From positions 1,663,501 through 1,727,500 of the forward strand of contig JAQFVV010006246.1 of NCBI GenBank assembly GCA_028023455.1: a stretch of DNA of 64,000 bases. The letters are read 5' to 3'. This DNA comes from Epiperipatus broadwayi (Eukaryota > Onychophora > Udeonychophora > Euonychophora > Peripatidae). The notes beneath the pieces were generated by a model. The model saw only the letters and a list, made by a program, of their open reading frames with translations, was not told where the DNA came from and did not search any database. Each line of letters opens with the position of its first letter. Position 1 is the stretch's first letter. A program made the position numbers and the translations under genes. Positions 13,227-24,342 of this stretch are shown here, piece by piece.

Positions 13227-13954
13227 ATTGTATTATAATTTATTAAAAAACAAAAATATATTCATTACTATACATAGCGAGATTAAAAAGCAGAAAGTCA
13301 AAAAAGCATGTGCAATCGCTAGTAACTATTTTTCTATTAACAAAAAAAAAAAAAACAAGTGTACCCATTTCAAAGAAATGGGCTATTTGAATATTTAAAT
13401 TTCATATTAAAATTAAATATGTGAACATTTAATTAAACACTGATATAAAGAACTATTTAATCACATCAATATATACTATGAATATGATATAGTAAAAATA
13501 TATTGAAAGCATGCTAGGCAGTAATAAAGCTAAATATTAAAAAAACTACATTTTCTGTATTTTCATTTTACCAGATATTACATTGTCTCAGAAAAGAAGA
13601 AAATTAGTAACAATCATTACTATATCATTAGATAACAGGTGAGGGGAGAATATTAAATAATTTTTTATTAAATAAAAAATTTAAGCAGATAATATACTAA
13701 TTAAGTGGAGATTATCCTACAACAAAACAATTATTTACAATAATGAATAAATATAAAAAATAAAAATGTAAACACATACACAAAAATAATTTTAAACAAA
13801 AAATAGCAAAAAAAATAAATAAATACAAAAGTAAATTACATACAAAATAAAAACAACAGAAAAATGGGGGGGGGGGGATGATATAAAAAATAAAATTAGT
13901 CAAACAAAAAAAACCCCACAAAGATTATTAATTAATTTTTTTTTTTCAAATTTA
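13227..13954. other. Intron sequence, nothing recognised
   Basis: AT-rich sequence with a homopolymer G run (about 13866-13877), unusual for this base composition. No gene seen. Confidence 0.5.
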
Positions 13955-14620
13955 AGTGTGACTAAATGTTTTAATTTCATCATTTTCAACCATTACCAAT
14001 CCACTGCAAGATGAAGGTATTTCCAATTTCAATCCATCTTCTTCATTCTCTACCCTTTTTTTTCCATATCACTCCAGTACATTTCCTTATTTCATCCATC
14101 TCACATGTCGTCTTTTTCTAAGTGTTTTACAATCTTTTGAAATTTTTTTTAAAATTTTATCTATCTATCTATTATCATCTCTTCTGGCAATATGTCCAGC
14201 GCAACTCCCCTGCAATCTCTTAATTTTTTTCAATAATGTCAATAATACCTGTTTGTTCTCTCACCTATGTATTTCATTTTCAATCTCTTCTTATTTCTAA
14301 CATACAGTTCTATACTTCATTAAGTAGCTGAAGTCTTTGTATTGCTCTTTTGATAGTTTTCAAGTCTCAGGTCTATAAATAAGAACTGGTAGAACACCCT
14401 TATTAAAAACCTTTTCAAACACAGGCATATTTTTTTAATATTATGTTATTTCTACCAAAAGCACTCCAACCAAATTAAATTCTATGATTAATTTCATCCA
14501 TTATATTTCCATCTATAGTAATAATTTGACCAAGATATTTGTAGTTGTTAACTTCTAACTCATCATCATCATCAGTCTTTATTTTCATATTTTGAGAAAA
14601 TGCATTGAACATTAATGTAT
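13955..14620 (-). mobile_element. RTE-type LINE fragment, 3' end, antisense
   Basis: Reverse-complement match to the 3' part of the LINE at 1836-4390. It includes the AACCATTACCAATCCACTGC word near the 3' end, CCATCTCACATG, and the coding region for the C-terminal TYRSETW-like segment, and runs to a TCATCATCATCATCAG run at 14563-14578. That run corresponds to the Asp/Glu-rich stretch in the coding region. It is 5' truncated and too diverged to code. Confidence 0.8.
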
Positions 14621-15419
14621 GGTCAATTATTATAGCACAAATGTATATTGTTTTGATTCACTTTTATACTTAACAATTCTGCCTTTACTGGAAACTATAA
14701 TGAAATTTGGATATATTAGTTGCTGGAATTTTTAATTTAAAATAAATAGAGCAACAAGAAAGTGGCAGTGAGGAATAAAAGTTAATCTAATATAACCTTC
14801 AGAATGTAAATAATTCAGTTTTATACATTTAATAATGAAATAGAAAAAAAATTTTGCTTTAGTGCATCGTAGAATATAATAATAGTGCATTTTATTATCT
14901 GCCTTATTTTTCATCTTCTATAAGTGATTACCTCTTGTTAATTAGAATCTGTCTAAATTGAAAGAAAAGTGATTTTTACAAAATTATAGCTTATAGTTAA
15001 GTAAAATATTGGCTTAGCCATGCAACAAAAGATTAGACATTAAAAAAAATTTAGATGTTACTTCATCCTCAACTGTACTATGTTGAAAACCTTTATGTAT
15101 GTTTTATATATCAACCTATCTTCAACTAATGGATTGATTCAGATTCCATCTTGTCTTATTCAGATTGAGCATGCATTACCACAAGCCAATAGATAGATGA
15201 ATAGATTGCATATATTCAATAGCAGACACAGGACAATGGGTGATGATATTCAGTGAATCCAATTGTTTTTATTATGGTAGAGGATCTGGCTGTAAATTCT
15301 CAGTTTAGTTGGAAGTCAGACAACAATTCACTATTAGACCTAAACTGCAACATGAGTGTTGTCAATTATATGGTTAAAGCAGTGACGTGAGTTCACATTA
15401 GACTGGAATTTTTAGAACC
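14621..15419. other. Intron sequence upstream of the Gypsy relic
   Basis: No clear 5' LTR or primer-binding site for the downstream Gypsy element is visible. Decayed gag sequence may extend back to about 15180, but no motif supports it. Confidence 0.45.
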
Positions 15420-17564
15420 TGTCCAGACATGAGGCCAGTGGTCACAAAACAGCCATCAATGTTACTGTACCTATTCATGAGGCAAACTGTCAGCATACAG
15501 CTGGAAATAGTAAGTAAATTTAAAAGGGTACCTGAAATCTCTTACATTATTAGTTGCATGGCAACTATATATTGTCTCTCACTAATGGTATCAGGAAAAG
15601 TTATAACAGTTGTGTAGTGGGAAAAAGCAAACAGAAGTCTGCAAAACATGTAAACCTATAAAACATAAAGTTACAAATGAAAATAATCGAACTAATTACA
15701 GCAAAAAGGCATTTATTTGCTTTTGCTGAAGTAAAAATGGCCACAAGCCCAGTAACTGCTTTCACAGGTATGATCAGTGTAAAAATTGCAAAAAAGAGGG
15801 CATTATGGAAATAATACACAAGAAATAATTTAATGTAACTAGTAACGAAATAACTAATTGTAACTGTATGCTTCAGGGTCTAGAAAAGCAGTTTTACTAA
15901 TATGTTCAGACCTGATGATGATAAATTAATGCTAAATATTAAAATGTATAATCAGCCTACCTCCATGGAGATCAACAGTGGAAATGGCATATCACTGACA
16001 TCAGTCTGCAACTGGTATACCATAATGTCAAAATGTAAAAAAATCCCTGTAATAACTAAAATGGTACAAAAAATGGTACAAAAATTAAAAAAATTAAAAA
16101 AATTAAAAAAATGATACGAAAATTAAGAGTGTAGTTAAAGCCCCAGTATTTAGAATTTGAGAGTAAAGTTGTAAAACTATCATATGTAGTATTTGCTCTC
16201 ATCAACTCCCTAATCGCCATGACTAGTTTAGAAAGTTAGGAATTAAACTTACATTCATGAAAAATATTGAGATTAAAAAATAAATAAAAAATAAATTTAC
16301 TAGCTTGTTTAAGGAAATGCCAGGGATAATTAAAATGATGCCTGTATCGTTAAAAATAAGCATGGAGGTGCTAGTTATAATCTGTAAATCACAAAAAGTT
16401 GTGTTTGCAAAGAAAGAAAAAGTTGAGAAAAAAATCGACAGTTTAGTTTAAAGAGGCATTTTAGATCTCACAGTGAGATCTGTTTCTAATAATTATAACT
16501 AAACCCAATGGCCAAATTCATATGTGATGATTACAGGGTATCAGTAAATAAAGTGATTAGCAAAAATGTGTTTTTTATACATAATGCTAGATAAATAATA
16601 GCATCACTTCAGAGATCAAATAAATTTTACAAAATTGGATTATAATATTGCCTTCCATCAGATATTAGTTACTGAAGAAGCAGCCAGCCAAAATTTGTCA
16701 CACACATAGGGCTATAAAAATGTAAAAGACTCCGATTTGGATAACATCAGCCTCTAGCATTTTTCAGTCAAAAATTGAAATCCATCTTAGTGGACTGGAT
16801 GACATTATACCATATTTTGATGACATTCTTGTGACAGTGATTATAAAAATGAACTTAGAAATCACTTATACAATGTTTGTAAAAAAAAATTAGGGTTAAG
16901 CTGAACACTTAAAAATGTATTTGGAAGGTTAGAGAAATTATATTTCTGGGCCACATCATATCAGAAAATAGCACATCTCTGGCCCCTCAAATGGCTAAAG
17001 CCATAGAGAGGCACCAAAACCTATAAACTCCTCAAATTATTAAACTATTTTGAAAATTTTTTTACAAGGAAAAGCCTATGTGGCTAGATCTTTATACATT
17101 CTGCTGAAAAAGAATCAGAAATGCTGAAGAAGAAGCATTTTTGCACAAAAAGTCACAGTTGACTTAAAAAAAATTACTAGTACATTTCAATAGTGATTCA
17201 GATATTAGTCTGACCATAGATGCATCAGTAGTTAGTATTTGAGTAGTATTATGTCACCCAGCCCAGTCAGGAGAACAACTCTTAGCCTATGCTTCATGTA
17301 CCATATCCAAAGCAGAGAGAAATTACAGCTATCTGGACAAGGAAACCCTTGCAATATTATTTGGAGTAAGAAAATTTCATCAATATTTGTATGGTCATAA
17401 ATTTACTATAGTAACTGACCATAAATCCCTACTGGGACTTTTAGGAAATAGACAACTGCCTCATCATCTTAGTCCTTATATATTATAATGGCTTAATATA
17501 CTGGAAGGCTATGATTACTTATTCACATATAAATAGAGAAAACAAATAGGTTATGCATATGAGC

Positions 17565-17650
<86 letters not shown>

Positions 17651-18826
17651 GAACAGATGGAATCAAATAAAAAAGAAACCAAAATCAACTGAAAAATCAA
17701 AACAATGACAAAATTATGGTTTATTGTACAAGACAATGGCTACCAATGGATCAAAAAAGAAAACCAGGGAGCCTAATCAATGCCCCAGTTTTCTCCACAA
17801 AAAACACTGGAATGTCTGTGAACAGATCTCTGTCTGTAAAGGATGAATCCTTAGGGGTAATCAAGTGCTAATATCAATCATAGATAAGACAGCAAATATT
17901 AAAGTTGCTGCATAAGGGTTATATAGGCATAGTTAGGGCAAAAAATTAGCTTTTAGTTATATATGGTGGCCGTACATTAACACAACAGATAACAAAAATG
18001 CATAAAGAAATGCAATAATTGTCACTCATGAGTTAAATCACCCCCCATCCAATTTTGAAGCATGGCTGAAAGCTGTCAAGCTATGGCAATGAATTCACAC
18101 AGACCACTTTAGTCCATTTGAAGGTCATCTGTTCCTTGTCATGGTTGACTTATATTCAGGGTCAGCCAAATACAAAACAGTAAGAAACACCATTACAGTT
18201 GAAACACTGAACAGACTATATAAAATATTTTCCCATTATGGGTTTTCTGAAACATTAATTTCAGATAAAGGAATGTTGTTTACATCACAAAAGTTGAGGG
18301 AAGCAATGCAAACAGGGGGATAAAACACATCCCTTATACCATCCCAATCAAATGGACTGGCTAAAAGAACAGTGCAAGATTTAAAATCATCTATAAGAAA
18401 AATGGATAAAACTAAAATACTGGAAGCAGTTCTTACAACTCTGCTCCACCAACATTCAACCCCAGTTGCCAAATCTAGAAAATCACCAGCGAAATTATAT
18501 TTAAGAAGAAAGCTATACATAAAATTAGCAAACAAAGCACTGACAGCAGATCAAAACAAGCAATAATTTAAACCCCATGAAAGAGTATGGGTCATGATAA
18601 AGCAAAATAATTATTGGATGCAGGGAATTGTGATTCAGCACCCAAACAAATCATGACAATGCACATGAGCTATGGGAAAATATTAATAAAGCATGTAAAC
18701 CAACTGTGGAAAGATGAAAGCATGCACATAATATGCAAAGAGAATATAAAATGGAAACAAACAATACCAACACAACAAACTGCAATCAAGCACATCAAGA
18801 GAAAAACAACAGCTGAAGGGAAGTAA
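15420..18826 (+). pseudogene. Gypsy (Mag-like) gag-pol relic: zinc knuckles, PR, RT, RNase H, integrase
   Basis: Domains in order. Nucleocapsid-like CCHC knuckles at about 15718-15800: the first keeps KNGHKPSNC but its second Cys codon is TGA; the second starts CKNCKKEG, then shifts frame. Protease at about 15902-16050, with EINSGNGISL where D(S/T)G is expected. RT from about 16490, with the YFDDI catalytic box at 16813-16827. RNase H at 17203-17536 (LTIDAS, DKETLAIL, TDHKSLLGLL). Integrase from about 17740: C..CNNCHS at about 18000-18029, IHTDHFSPFEGH, LISDKGMLFTS, and NGLAKRTVQ, where the catalytic Glu is Lys. Many stops and frameshifts, and an (AT)n run (17566-17648), interrupt it. The order RT-RH-IN is Gypsy type. 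Inactive. Confidence 0.88.
17566..17648. repeat. (AT)n microsatellite inside the Gypsy relic
   Basis: About 83 bases of TA repeat between the RNase H and integrase regions. It must have expanded after the element inserted. Confidence 0.97.
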
Positions 18827-19570
18827 TGATATGTATATGTATGAGTACATGCACGTACATATAAAGTTTTAATAGTAAATAAATAGAAAATAATTGTAGA
18901 ATTAAAAAAAAAAAATCTTTTAAATGCAGAACTAAAATATAATTAGAAGTTATAAGATTAGAAAATATATTTTAATTATAGTAAAAAGTAAAATTAGTGA
19001 TAACAAGATAAAAAAATGTACTTATAATAATTAAAGAAATGAGAATCAGATTTCGTCATTGATAACAAGAATTTGAATCTCATAACAACTCATTAATTAA
19101 AGTTAACAAAAGGTGAAACATTCTGGAATCCAATATGTGTGCACTTAGAGAATAACTACATTATTTGATGAATGGGAATACCAGCCAATCAGCTGTAGGA
19201 AGAAAACAAAAAAAGAAGACATACAAGTTGAAAGATAAAAAGGAAATCAGTTAATGAGGAGCTCAATGGGAAGATGGGTTAAAATTTGAGTGCTGGACAT
19301 CACTCTTTGCCCAGTAGCAATAGCTTCTAGAGTCGCAGGCTTGTTTTTGGACACGAGCAAGCAAGCTAGGAACTAAACAGGTCGGGCGTAAGTTTAATAT
19401 TTATTGACAGTTAATGTATTAAATTACTGAGTTAAATTTATTAAATGTACTGGATTTAATCGAAGTAGTGTTGAGTTATTATTAGGCAAACAATTGGAAT
19501 TCAGTCAGGGAACAGTCAAGTTCTTTGATAAGAGTCCAGGCAATAAGATTTAGTAAAGTGCAGATATAAC
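18827..19570 (+). mobile_element. Probable 3' LTR of the Gypsy relic
   Basis: A purine tract GAAGGGAAG (18816-18824) closes the integrase frame, and a TGATATG start follows at once, the usual polypurine-tract/LTR junction. The block has a more complex part (19100-19400) with promoter-like base composition. No matching 5' LTR was found, so LTR identity rests on the junction alone and the 3' border is a guess. Confidence 0.45.
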
Positions 19571-20221
19571 ACTAATTAATGGCAATAAATCTAATAATTT
19601 TTATGAGTAAAGTTATACAAAAATAATGTTATATGCATGAAAAAGTGTACTTGTAGGCACAATAATACAAATATTTTACTTTTGAAATTTATATTATAGA
19701 AAATGATAAAAAAGTATAAAAATATATGAGTTAAATAATTTTTATAAACAGAAAGGAAAAAACAATTTTTAATTAGAAATAATATTAAAGTTATGATGAC
19801 TAAAAATTTATAGTAATTATAATAAGTTAGTATCTAAATGTTTTAAATAATAAAATAATGAATAATTATAGAATTAATGGTTTTGATAGTAGATATGGAT
19901 AAAAAGATTTTAAAATGCAAAGTAATTGTTATTTTATAAATAATTGATACAATTAGAAGGGACAAGATTAACAAGTTTAAATTAAATTTAAATATATTTA
20001 ACTCTTAATCTGTTAATTATGCAGATATTTGTTCCACATCTTTCATTTGCTTTTTTACTACCAAAATCAGTAATTTAAAAAGTTATATATATTTTTATGG
20101 GTCTATTATGTTTCAAAATGTCATTTTCCCATAATCTATGACATCATGCTCCTGATGTAATATTTTTCCATATGGATAATTCTAAAATTTAAAATGATGT
20201 ACAAATATAATTATTTTGTTC
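19571..20221. other. Intron sequence, nothing recognised
   Basis: AT-rich; no gene, repeat or RNA signature recognised. Confidence 0.5.
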
Positions 20222-20281
20222 ATTATTAAATAGTATTACTTTATATAATGAGCACAACAATAGCTCTTAACAAGCTTTTCA

Positions 20282-20344
20282 GAATATCTCTATCCTCAGA
20301 CCAGTTTGTAGCTCTGGGTTTTGTCAGTGAGGCACTAGAATATT
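20282..20344 (-). ncRNA. Hammerhead ribozyme motif, unit 1 (degenerate)
   Basis: On the - strand: CCTCA, CTGACAA, a short GAGCT-containing stem II, CAAAC, TGGTC and TGAGG. CUGACAA and CAAA each differ by one base from the CUGANGA and GAAA core, so it is probably inactive. The GUC cleavage triplet and stem I (CCTCA/TGAGG) are kept. Confidence 0.6.
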
Positions 20345-20637
20345 TAAGCATTAGATGTAAAATGCTACACCCAGCAACTATTAAACAGAAAATTTAAATT
20401 TTTCAAACATCCATATGTCTTCAAATCCAGCTATCTAACTTAAATAGCCATATGAGACTGAACTAAGTTCAGATATACCATATATTAATAGCTTTAGCAA
20501 TATAAAATTGCCAAAGCCTTAAGAGCAATAACAATAATTACAAATAAATCAAGTCATATATCATGTGATTTAATTTAATAAGTCTGTATTACAAATGTTA
20601 TATAATGAGTATGCCAATAGCTCTTAACAAGCTTTTC

Positions 20638-20702
20638 AGAACATCCATATCCCTAGACCAGGTTTTAGCTCTGGATTTCATCAGTGAGGTTCCAGGATTT
20701 TC
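20638..20702 (-). ncRNA. Hammerhead ribozyme motif, unit 2 (degenerate)
   Basis: On the - strand: CCTCA, CTGATGA (intact), AATCCAGAGCTA, then AAAAC in place of GAAAC, CTGGTC and TAGGG. The first core block and the GUC are intact. The second block and the 3' side of stem I have changed. Confidence 0.6.
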
Positions 20703-20890
20703 AAGCATTAGATTTAAAATACTAGGTCAAGCCCAGCATTTATTTAAATTTTAACTATTGAGTAGAAAATCTGAAATTTTCAGACATCCATGTGTCTTCA
20801 ACACCAGCTATCTAACTCAGATAGGCATATGGGACTGAACTAAGTTCAGATACATGATATAATTGACCTTGTATTTTAAATATAATGCTC

Positions 20891-20954
20891 GAATATCTTA
20901 GTGCTTCACTGACAAAAGCCAGAGCTAGAAACAAGTCTGAGGATAGAAATATTC
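20891..20954 (+). ncRNA. Hammerhead ribozyme motif, unit 3 (one core change)
   Basis: GAATAT, CTTCA, CTGACAA, AAGCCAGAGCTA, GAAAC, AAGTC, TGAGG, ATATTC. The GAAA block and GUC are intact; the first block is CUGACAA instead of CUGANGA. The outer stem I pair GAATAT/ATATTC is perfect. Confidence 0.65.
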
Positions 20955-21268
20955 TGAAAAGCATGTTAAGAGCTATTGGCATGCTTATTATATAGCATTT
21001 GTCATATAAGCTTATTAAATTATGTCACATGATATTTGACTTGATTTTCTTGCAATTATTGTTATTGCTCTTAAGGCTTTGGTGATTTTATATTGCTAAA
21101 GCTATTAATATATGGTATATCTGAACTTAATTCAGAGTCATATAGCTATTCAAGTTAGATAGCTGGATTTGAAGACATATGGATGTCTGAAAATTTCAGA
21201 TTTTCTATTTAATAGTTAACCATTAGATGAAGTGATGAGCTTGACTTGGTATTTTAAATCTAATGCTT

Positions 21269-21332
21269 GAATATCCTAGTGCCTCACTGATGAAAGCCAG
21301 AGCTAGAAACTGGTATGAGGATAGAAGTATTC
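21269..21332 (+). ncRNA. Type I hammerhead ribozyme, unit 4 (all core elements present)
   Basis: Stem I: GAATA...CTA...CCTCA pairs with TGAGG...TAG...TATTC, three helical segments separated by bulges, as in natural hammerheads with loop contacts. Core: CTGATGA (21287-21293), stem II AGC/GCT around a CAGA loop, GAAA (21306-21309), a minimal stem III (C-G with a two-base loop), and GTA as the cleavage triplet. UH rules (U16.1, H17 = A) are satisfied. Short stem III is common in retroelement hammerheads. Activity is not demonstrated. Confidence 0.75.
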
Positions 21333-21509
21333 TGAAAAGTTTGTTAAGAGCTATTGGCATGCTCATTGTAAAAAAAGTTTGTAATACAAGCTAATTAAAT
21401 TAAATTACATGATATATGACTTGATTTCCTTGCAATTATAGTATTACTTTATATGTATACACATATTACAATTAGTGTTATCATTACTGAATCATGTTTA
21501 ATTATTAAA

Positions 21510-21765
21510 TTAGGTTCTTGGTAGTGCTGGTAGCAGATGACGTAAGTCAAATGAGCTTATGCATTGCAACCAGCGCCACCAAGTGGGCAGTTTTGCTGCC
21601 AGCTGGTTTGTGGAAGCTTCCTGTGCATACACATGGTGAACAGCGCCACCTAACGGCTGGAACAGGCATTCCTGCTTTTGGGCCCCTACTCTGTATATTT
21701 CTGTGTGTTTACACAGAAATAGCACCTCTAGCAGCTGGGGTGCAACTAACCAAACATTACCTTAA
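21510..21765. repeat. GC-richer island with duplicated CAGCGCCACC and a perfect hairpin
   Basis: A 250-bp block far less AT-rich than its surroundings. CAGCGCCACC occurs twice (about 21570-21579 and 21640-21649). TATTTCTGTGT and its exact reverse complement flank a 4-base loop at 21696-21721. Chance frames exist on both strands, but nothing recognisable is encoded. It looks like part of a SINE, MITE or LTR of unknown family. It starts about 70 bp after the hammerhead array ends. Confidence 0.55.
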
Positions 21766-22461
21766 ATTTTTATAAATTTTAATTATAAATAATAAATTAA
21801 AAAATATAATTTTTCAAAAACATATAATAATTATCTTTCTAGTAAAACTAAAGGCTTTTTATTTTATTTTAAAATAACTTTTGTTTTAGATATTGTTTTT
21901 AATTATTTTAAGTCCTTCTTTATTAAGTCAACTATAAGTAGACTAAACTGCATACTTTATTTGAATAAAATTTAAAAAATTAAGTTGATTTAATGTTCAT
22001 TTCAAAAACGTTTTAATTAAAGAAATAATTTTCTTAGGAAAAAGCATTATACTTGAAACTAATTTTAATTTTTTTTAATAATATGAAATTAATATAATTT
22101 TATTAATAAAGTCTTTACTTTAAAAAAATGATTACAGTTTTAATCAAAAAAAAAGTAGCTATTTTTTTTTTTTTTTTTGGAGAAAGTAAAATTTAAGATC
22201 CAATTGGTAGCTTATGCCTGGCATTTCTTGTTCATAAATAAATAATTTTATCACATAGATTTACTTACAAATAAAGAAATGTTGTGTGTATATTTATATT
22301 AATCTGAGATGTGTTCTCTATTAACCTGGTTTTTACTAATAGTTAAATATGTTCTAAAAGATATAAGTTTGAATTTTATTAAAACCAACAATTCTATTAA
22401 ATAATGAAAATAATCCAAAATATGATTATAAATATCTGAAAATACTTCTATTTTTTTTAAG
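21766..22461. other. End of intron 2, nothing recognised
   Basis: AT-rich, with T-runs leading to the acceptor at 22460-22461. Confidence 0.5.
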
Positions 22462-22605
22462 AATCTCATAAAGCTTTCATGACTATTTGTGGCCATGATA
22501 CTTCTGGATTGCCTGTAATGAATCCACTTTCTAATTCCTTAATTGTGAAGTTTACCACTGATGCTTCTGAAACTAGAAGAGGTTTTTTTGCAAAGTATAA
22601 AAGTG
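22462..22605 (+). CDS. Cubilin-like gene, internal exon: C-terminal half of the CUB begun at 12197
   Basis: Acceptor ttttttttaag, donor AGTG|gtaagt; phase 1 in and out, 144 bases. Reads ESHKAFMTICGHD (fourth CUB cysteine in ICG), LPVMNPLSNSLIVKF, then TTDASETRRGFFAKYKSG, the last strands of a CUB with the conserved GF. Joined to 12197-12394 it completes a CUB of normal length with four cysteines. It is followed in phase by the exon at 43443, 20.8 kb away. No frame damage is seen, so the gene appears functional despite the large repeat-filled introns. Confidence 0.92.
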
Positions 22606-22824
22606 GTAAGTTTTATTTTTTATAATTTTATTGTTTATAGTTATTCTATTCTAATTAAATGTTTTTTTTAAATTTGTATTTAATTTTTTTAATTTTATTA
22701 ATTAAAAAAATTAATTATATATATATACCCTATGGTACCAGAGGTTGTGATATATGTATTGATAGTAACAAATTTTAATTCTTCTGTTTTATAAAATACT
22801 AGATTGATATGTGTATGTATATAT

Positions 22825-24085
22825 TGTAATGGTATGGAGAATAGGGGTGAACCTGGGGTGATGGGATTCATCATCATCAACTCCAAGTCAAAATAAAATT
22901 TAAATATACAAATAAAAGGAATTGAATATGAGAAAGGAGAAATCAGCATAAAACTATAATAAGAAACAGAGGTTAATAAAGGAGAATCTAACATTACAAA
23001 TGGCTAGTTATTTGTAACAGTGCACCACATTAGGGCTAAACTATGAAGAGATGGGAAACTATCATCATCCCCAAATAAACAAAATATAAAATTTAATATA
23101 AAATGGATGAGCATGAGTGATCAACATCCTGCTAACTAAATAACTATAAGTTCACCATAATTACACAAAAGCAATAATGATTCATCATCATGAATAATCA
23201 GCAATAAAAATAAATCAGCAGTCAATCTGGTGACTGAATTTGAAATAGTGTACTATTAATCAAGCTAATTATTTAGCCCTTGCCATCTTGAGGCAGATTA
23301 TTTAAACAATAATATAGATGCACATACTTAAGTGCTAATCCATAAGAATATAGGAATAAAAAAATAATGCTGGTATACAGAAACATGCTGATCATCATCA
23401 ATGTTCTGGACACTTATTACCATTAATGTACTGGACAATTATAAACTTAATTTCTAATAAATACTAAACTAAATAAAATGTAGTTCATGGACTTTAAAGG
23501 ATATCCTCTTTGTGGCAATTCAAGATCATCATCAAACACTAAATATAAATCTTTTTTATATAACAGACCATTATGCATGAATTTATGAACTAGATATAAT
23601 ACAAACATATAATATACTAAAACTATTCATGATTGAGTAAATTTACTGGAATAACTTTAACAATGAAATATCAATTTATTAATAATAATTAAAATGAAAT
23701 TAATGTCTGCTGAGTATGCCATAAAATATACATTTAGCATTTTGATTTGGATTAATACAAAAAGAAATTTACTATTACATTATAATTTACATAAAACACC
23801 TATATTTCAGCACACATACAGGCATGTATAATACGACTAATAATAAATAAGTTATCACATTTTAATTATACATAAATAATGACATTTAACATATATGTGT
23901 GCATGCATGGATATGTGTGCAACACACTGGCATTTAGAAAGAAAGAAACCATATTATATTTTCTCAATACACAATTCTATGTCAAAAAACATAAAATGCA
24001 CACACACACACACATATATATATATGCACTCAGATATGCTATATAATGATTTAAAAATTAACATGTTCAAATTGTCAAAGACATA
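22825..24085 (+). repeat. Interspersed repeat family R3, copy b
   Basis: Starts TGTAATGGTATGG right after an ATAT run, then a GGGTGA-rich segment and ATTCATCATCATCA. Aligns along its length with 59525-60760 on the same strand (shared blocks around AATCAGCAGTCAATCTGGTG, ACTTAAGTGCTAATCC, AACATGCTGATCATCATC) and with 7700-8715 reversed. No ORF. The TGTAA start after ATAT suggests LTR ancestry, but no matching 3' border was found. Confidence 0.55.
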
Positions 24086-24342
24086 AAGGTGTGTGTATAT
24101 ATAAAAAGTAGATGATATAAATTAAAACTATTAATTAGTCTCTCTTTTTATGGTAAATAAATGAATTCTTCAAAAAATGTTTACTCTTTTGACAGTGCCT
24201 CATAAAAGTTCTTTCCTTTTTTAACAGATACTCTTGATTAACTATAAATGTCTTTTACAAAAAGTCCAGCAAATTTTTTGGTTCCTAATCGAGAAAGATT
24301 TTTGTAGTTTACTTTTTTTTTTTCAAATATATATATATATAT

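Larger units (their letters stand above)
20222..21440. repeat. Inverted array of hammerhead-bearing repeat units (retrozyme-like)
   Basis: Four related units of about 360-380 bp. Units 1 and 2 (20222-20865) read on the - strand in tandem; units 3 and 4 (20866-21393) read on the + strand in tandem; the start of a further unit follows (21394-21440). Landmarks per unit: an ACATGATATATGACTTGAT-type start, GCTCTTAAGGCTTTGG, GAACTTAGTTCAG, GTTAGATAGCTGG, a hammerhead module, and GTTAAGAGCTATTG. The two halves meet head to head near 20865, giving a 1.2-kb palindrome. No ORF. Tandem monomers of this size with one hammerhead each match metazoan retrozymes in design; membership of that class is inference. 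Confidence 0.75.

Noticed and set aside
13866-13877. G-run as a quadruplex site
   Set aside because: A single G tract without the further runs needed for a quadruplex.
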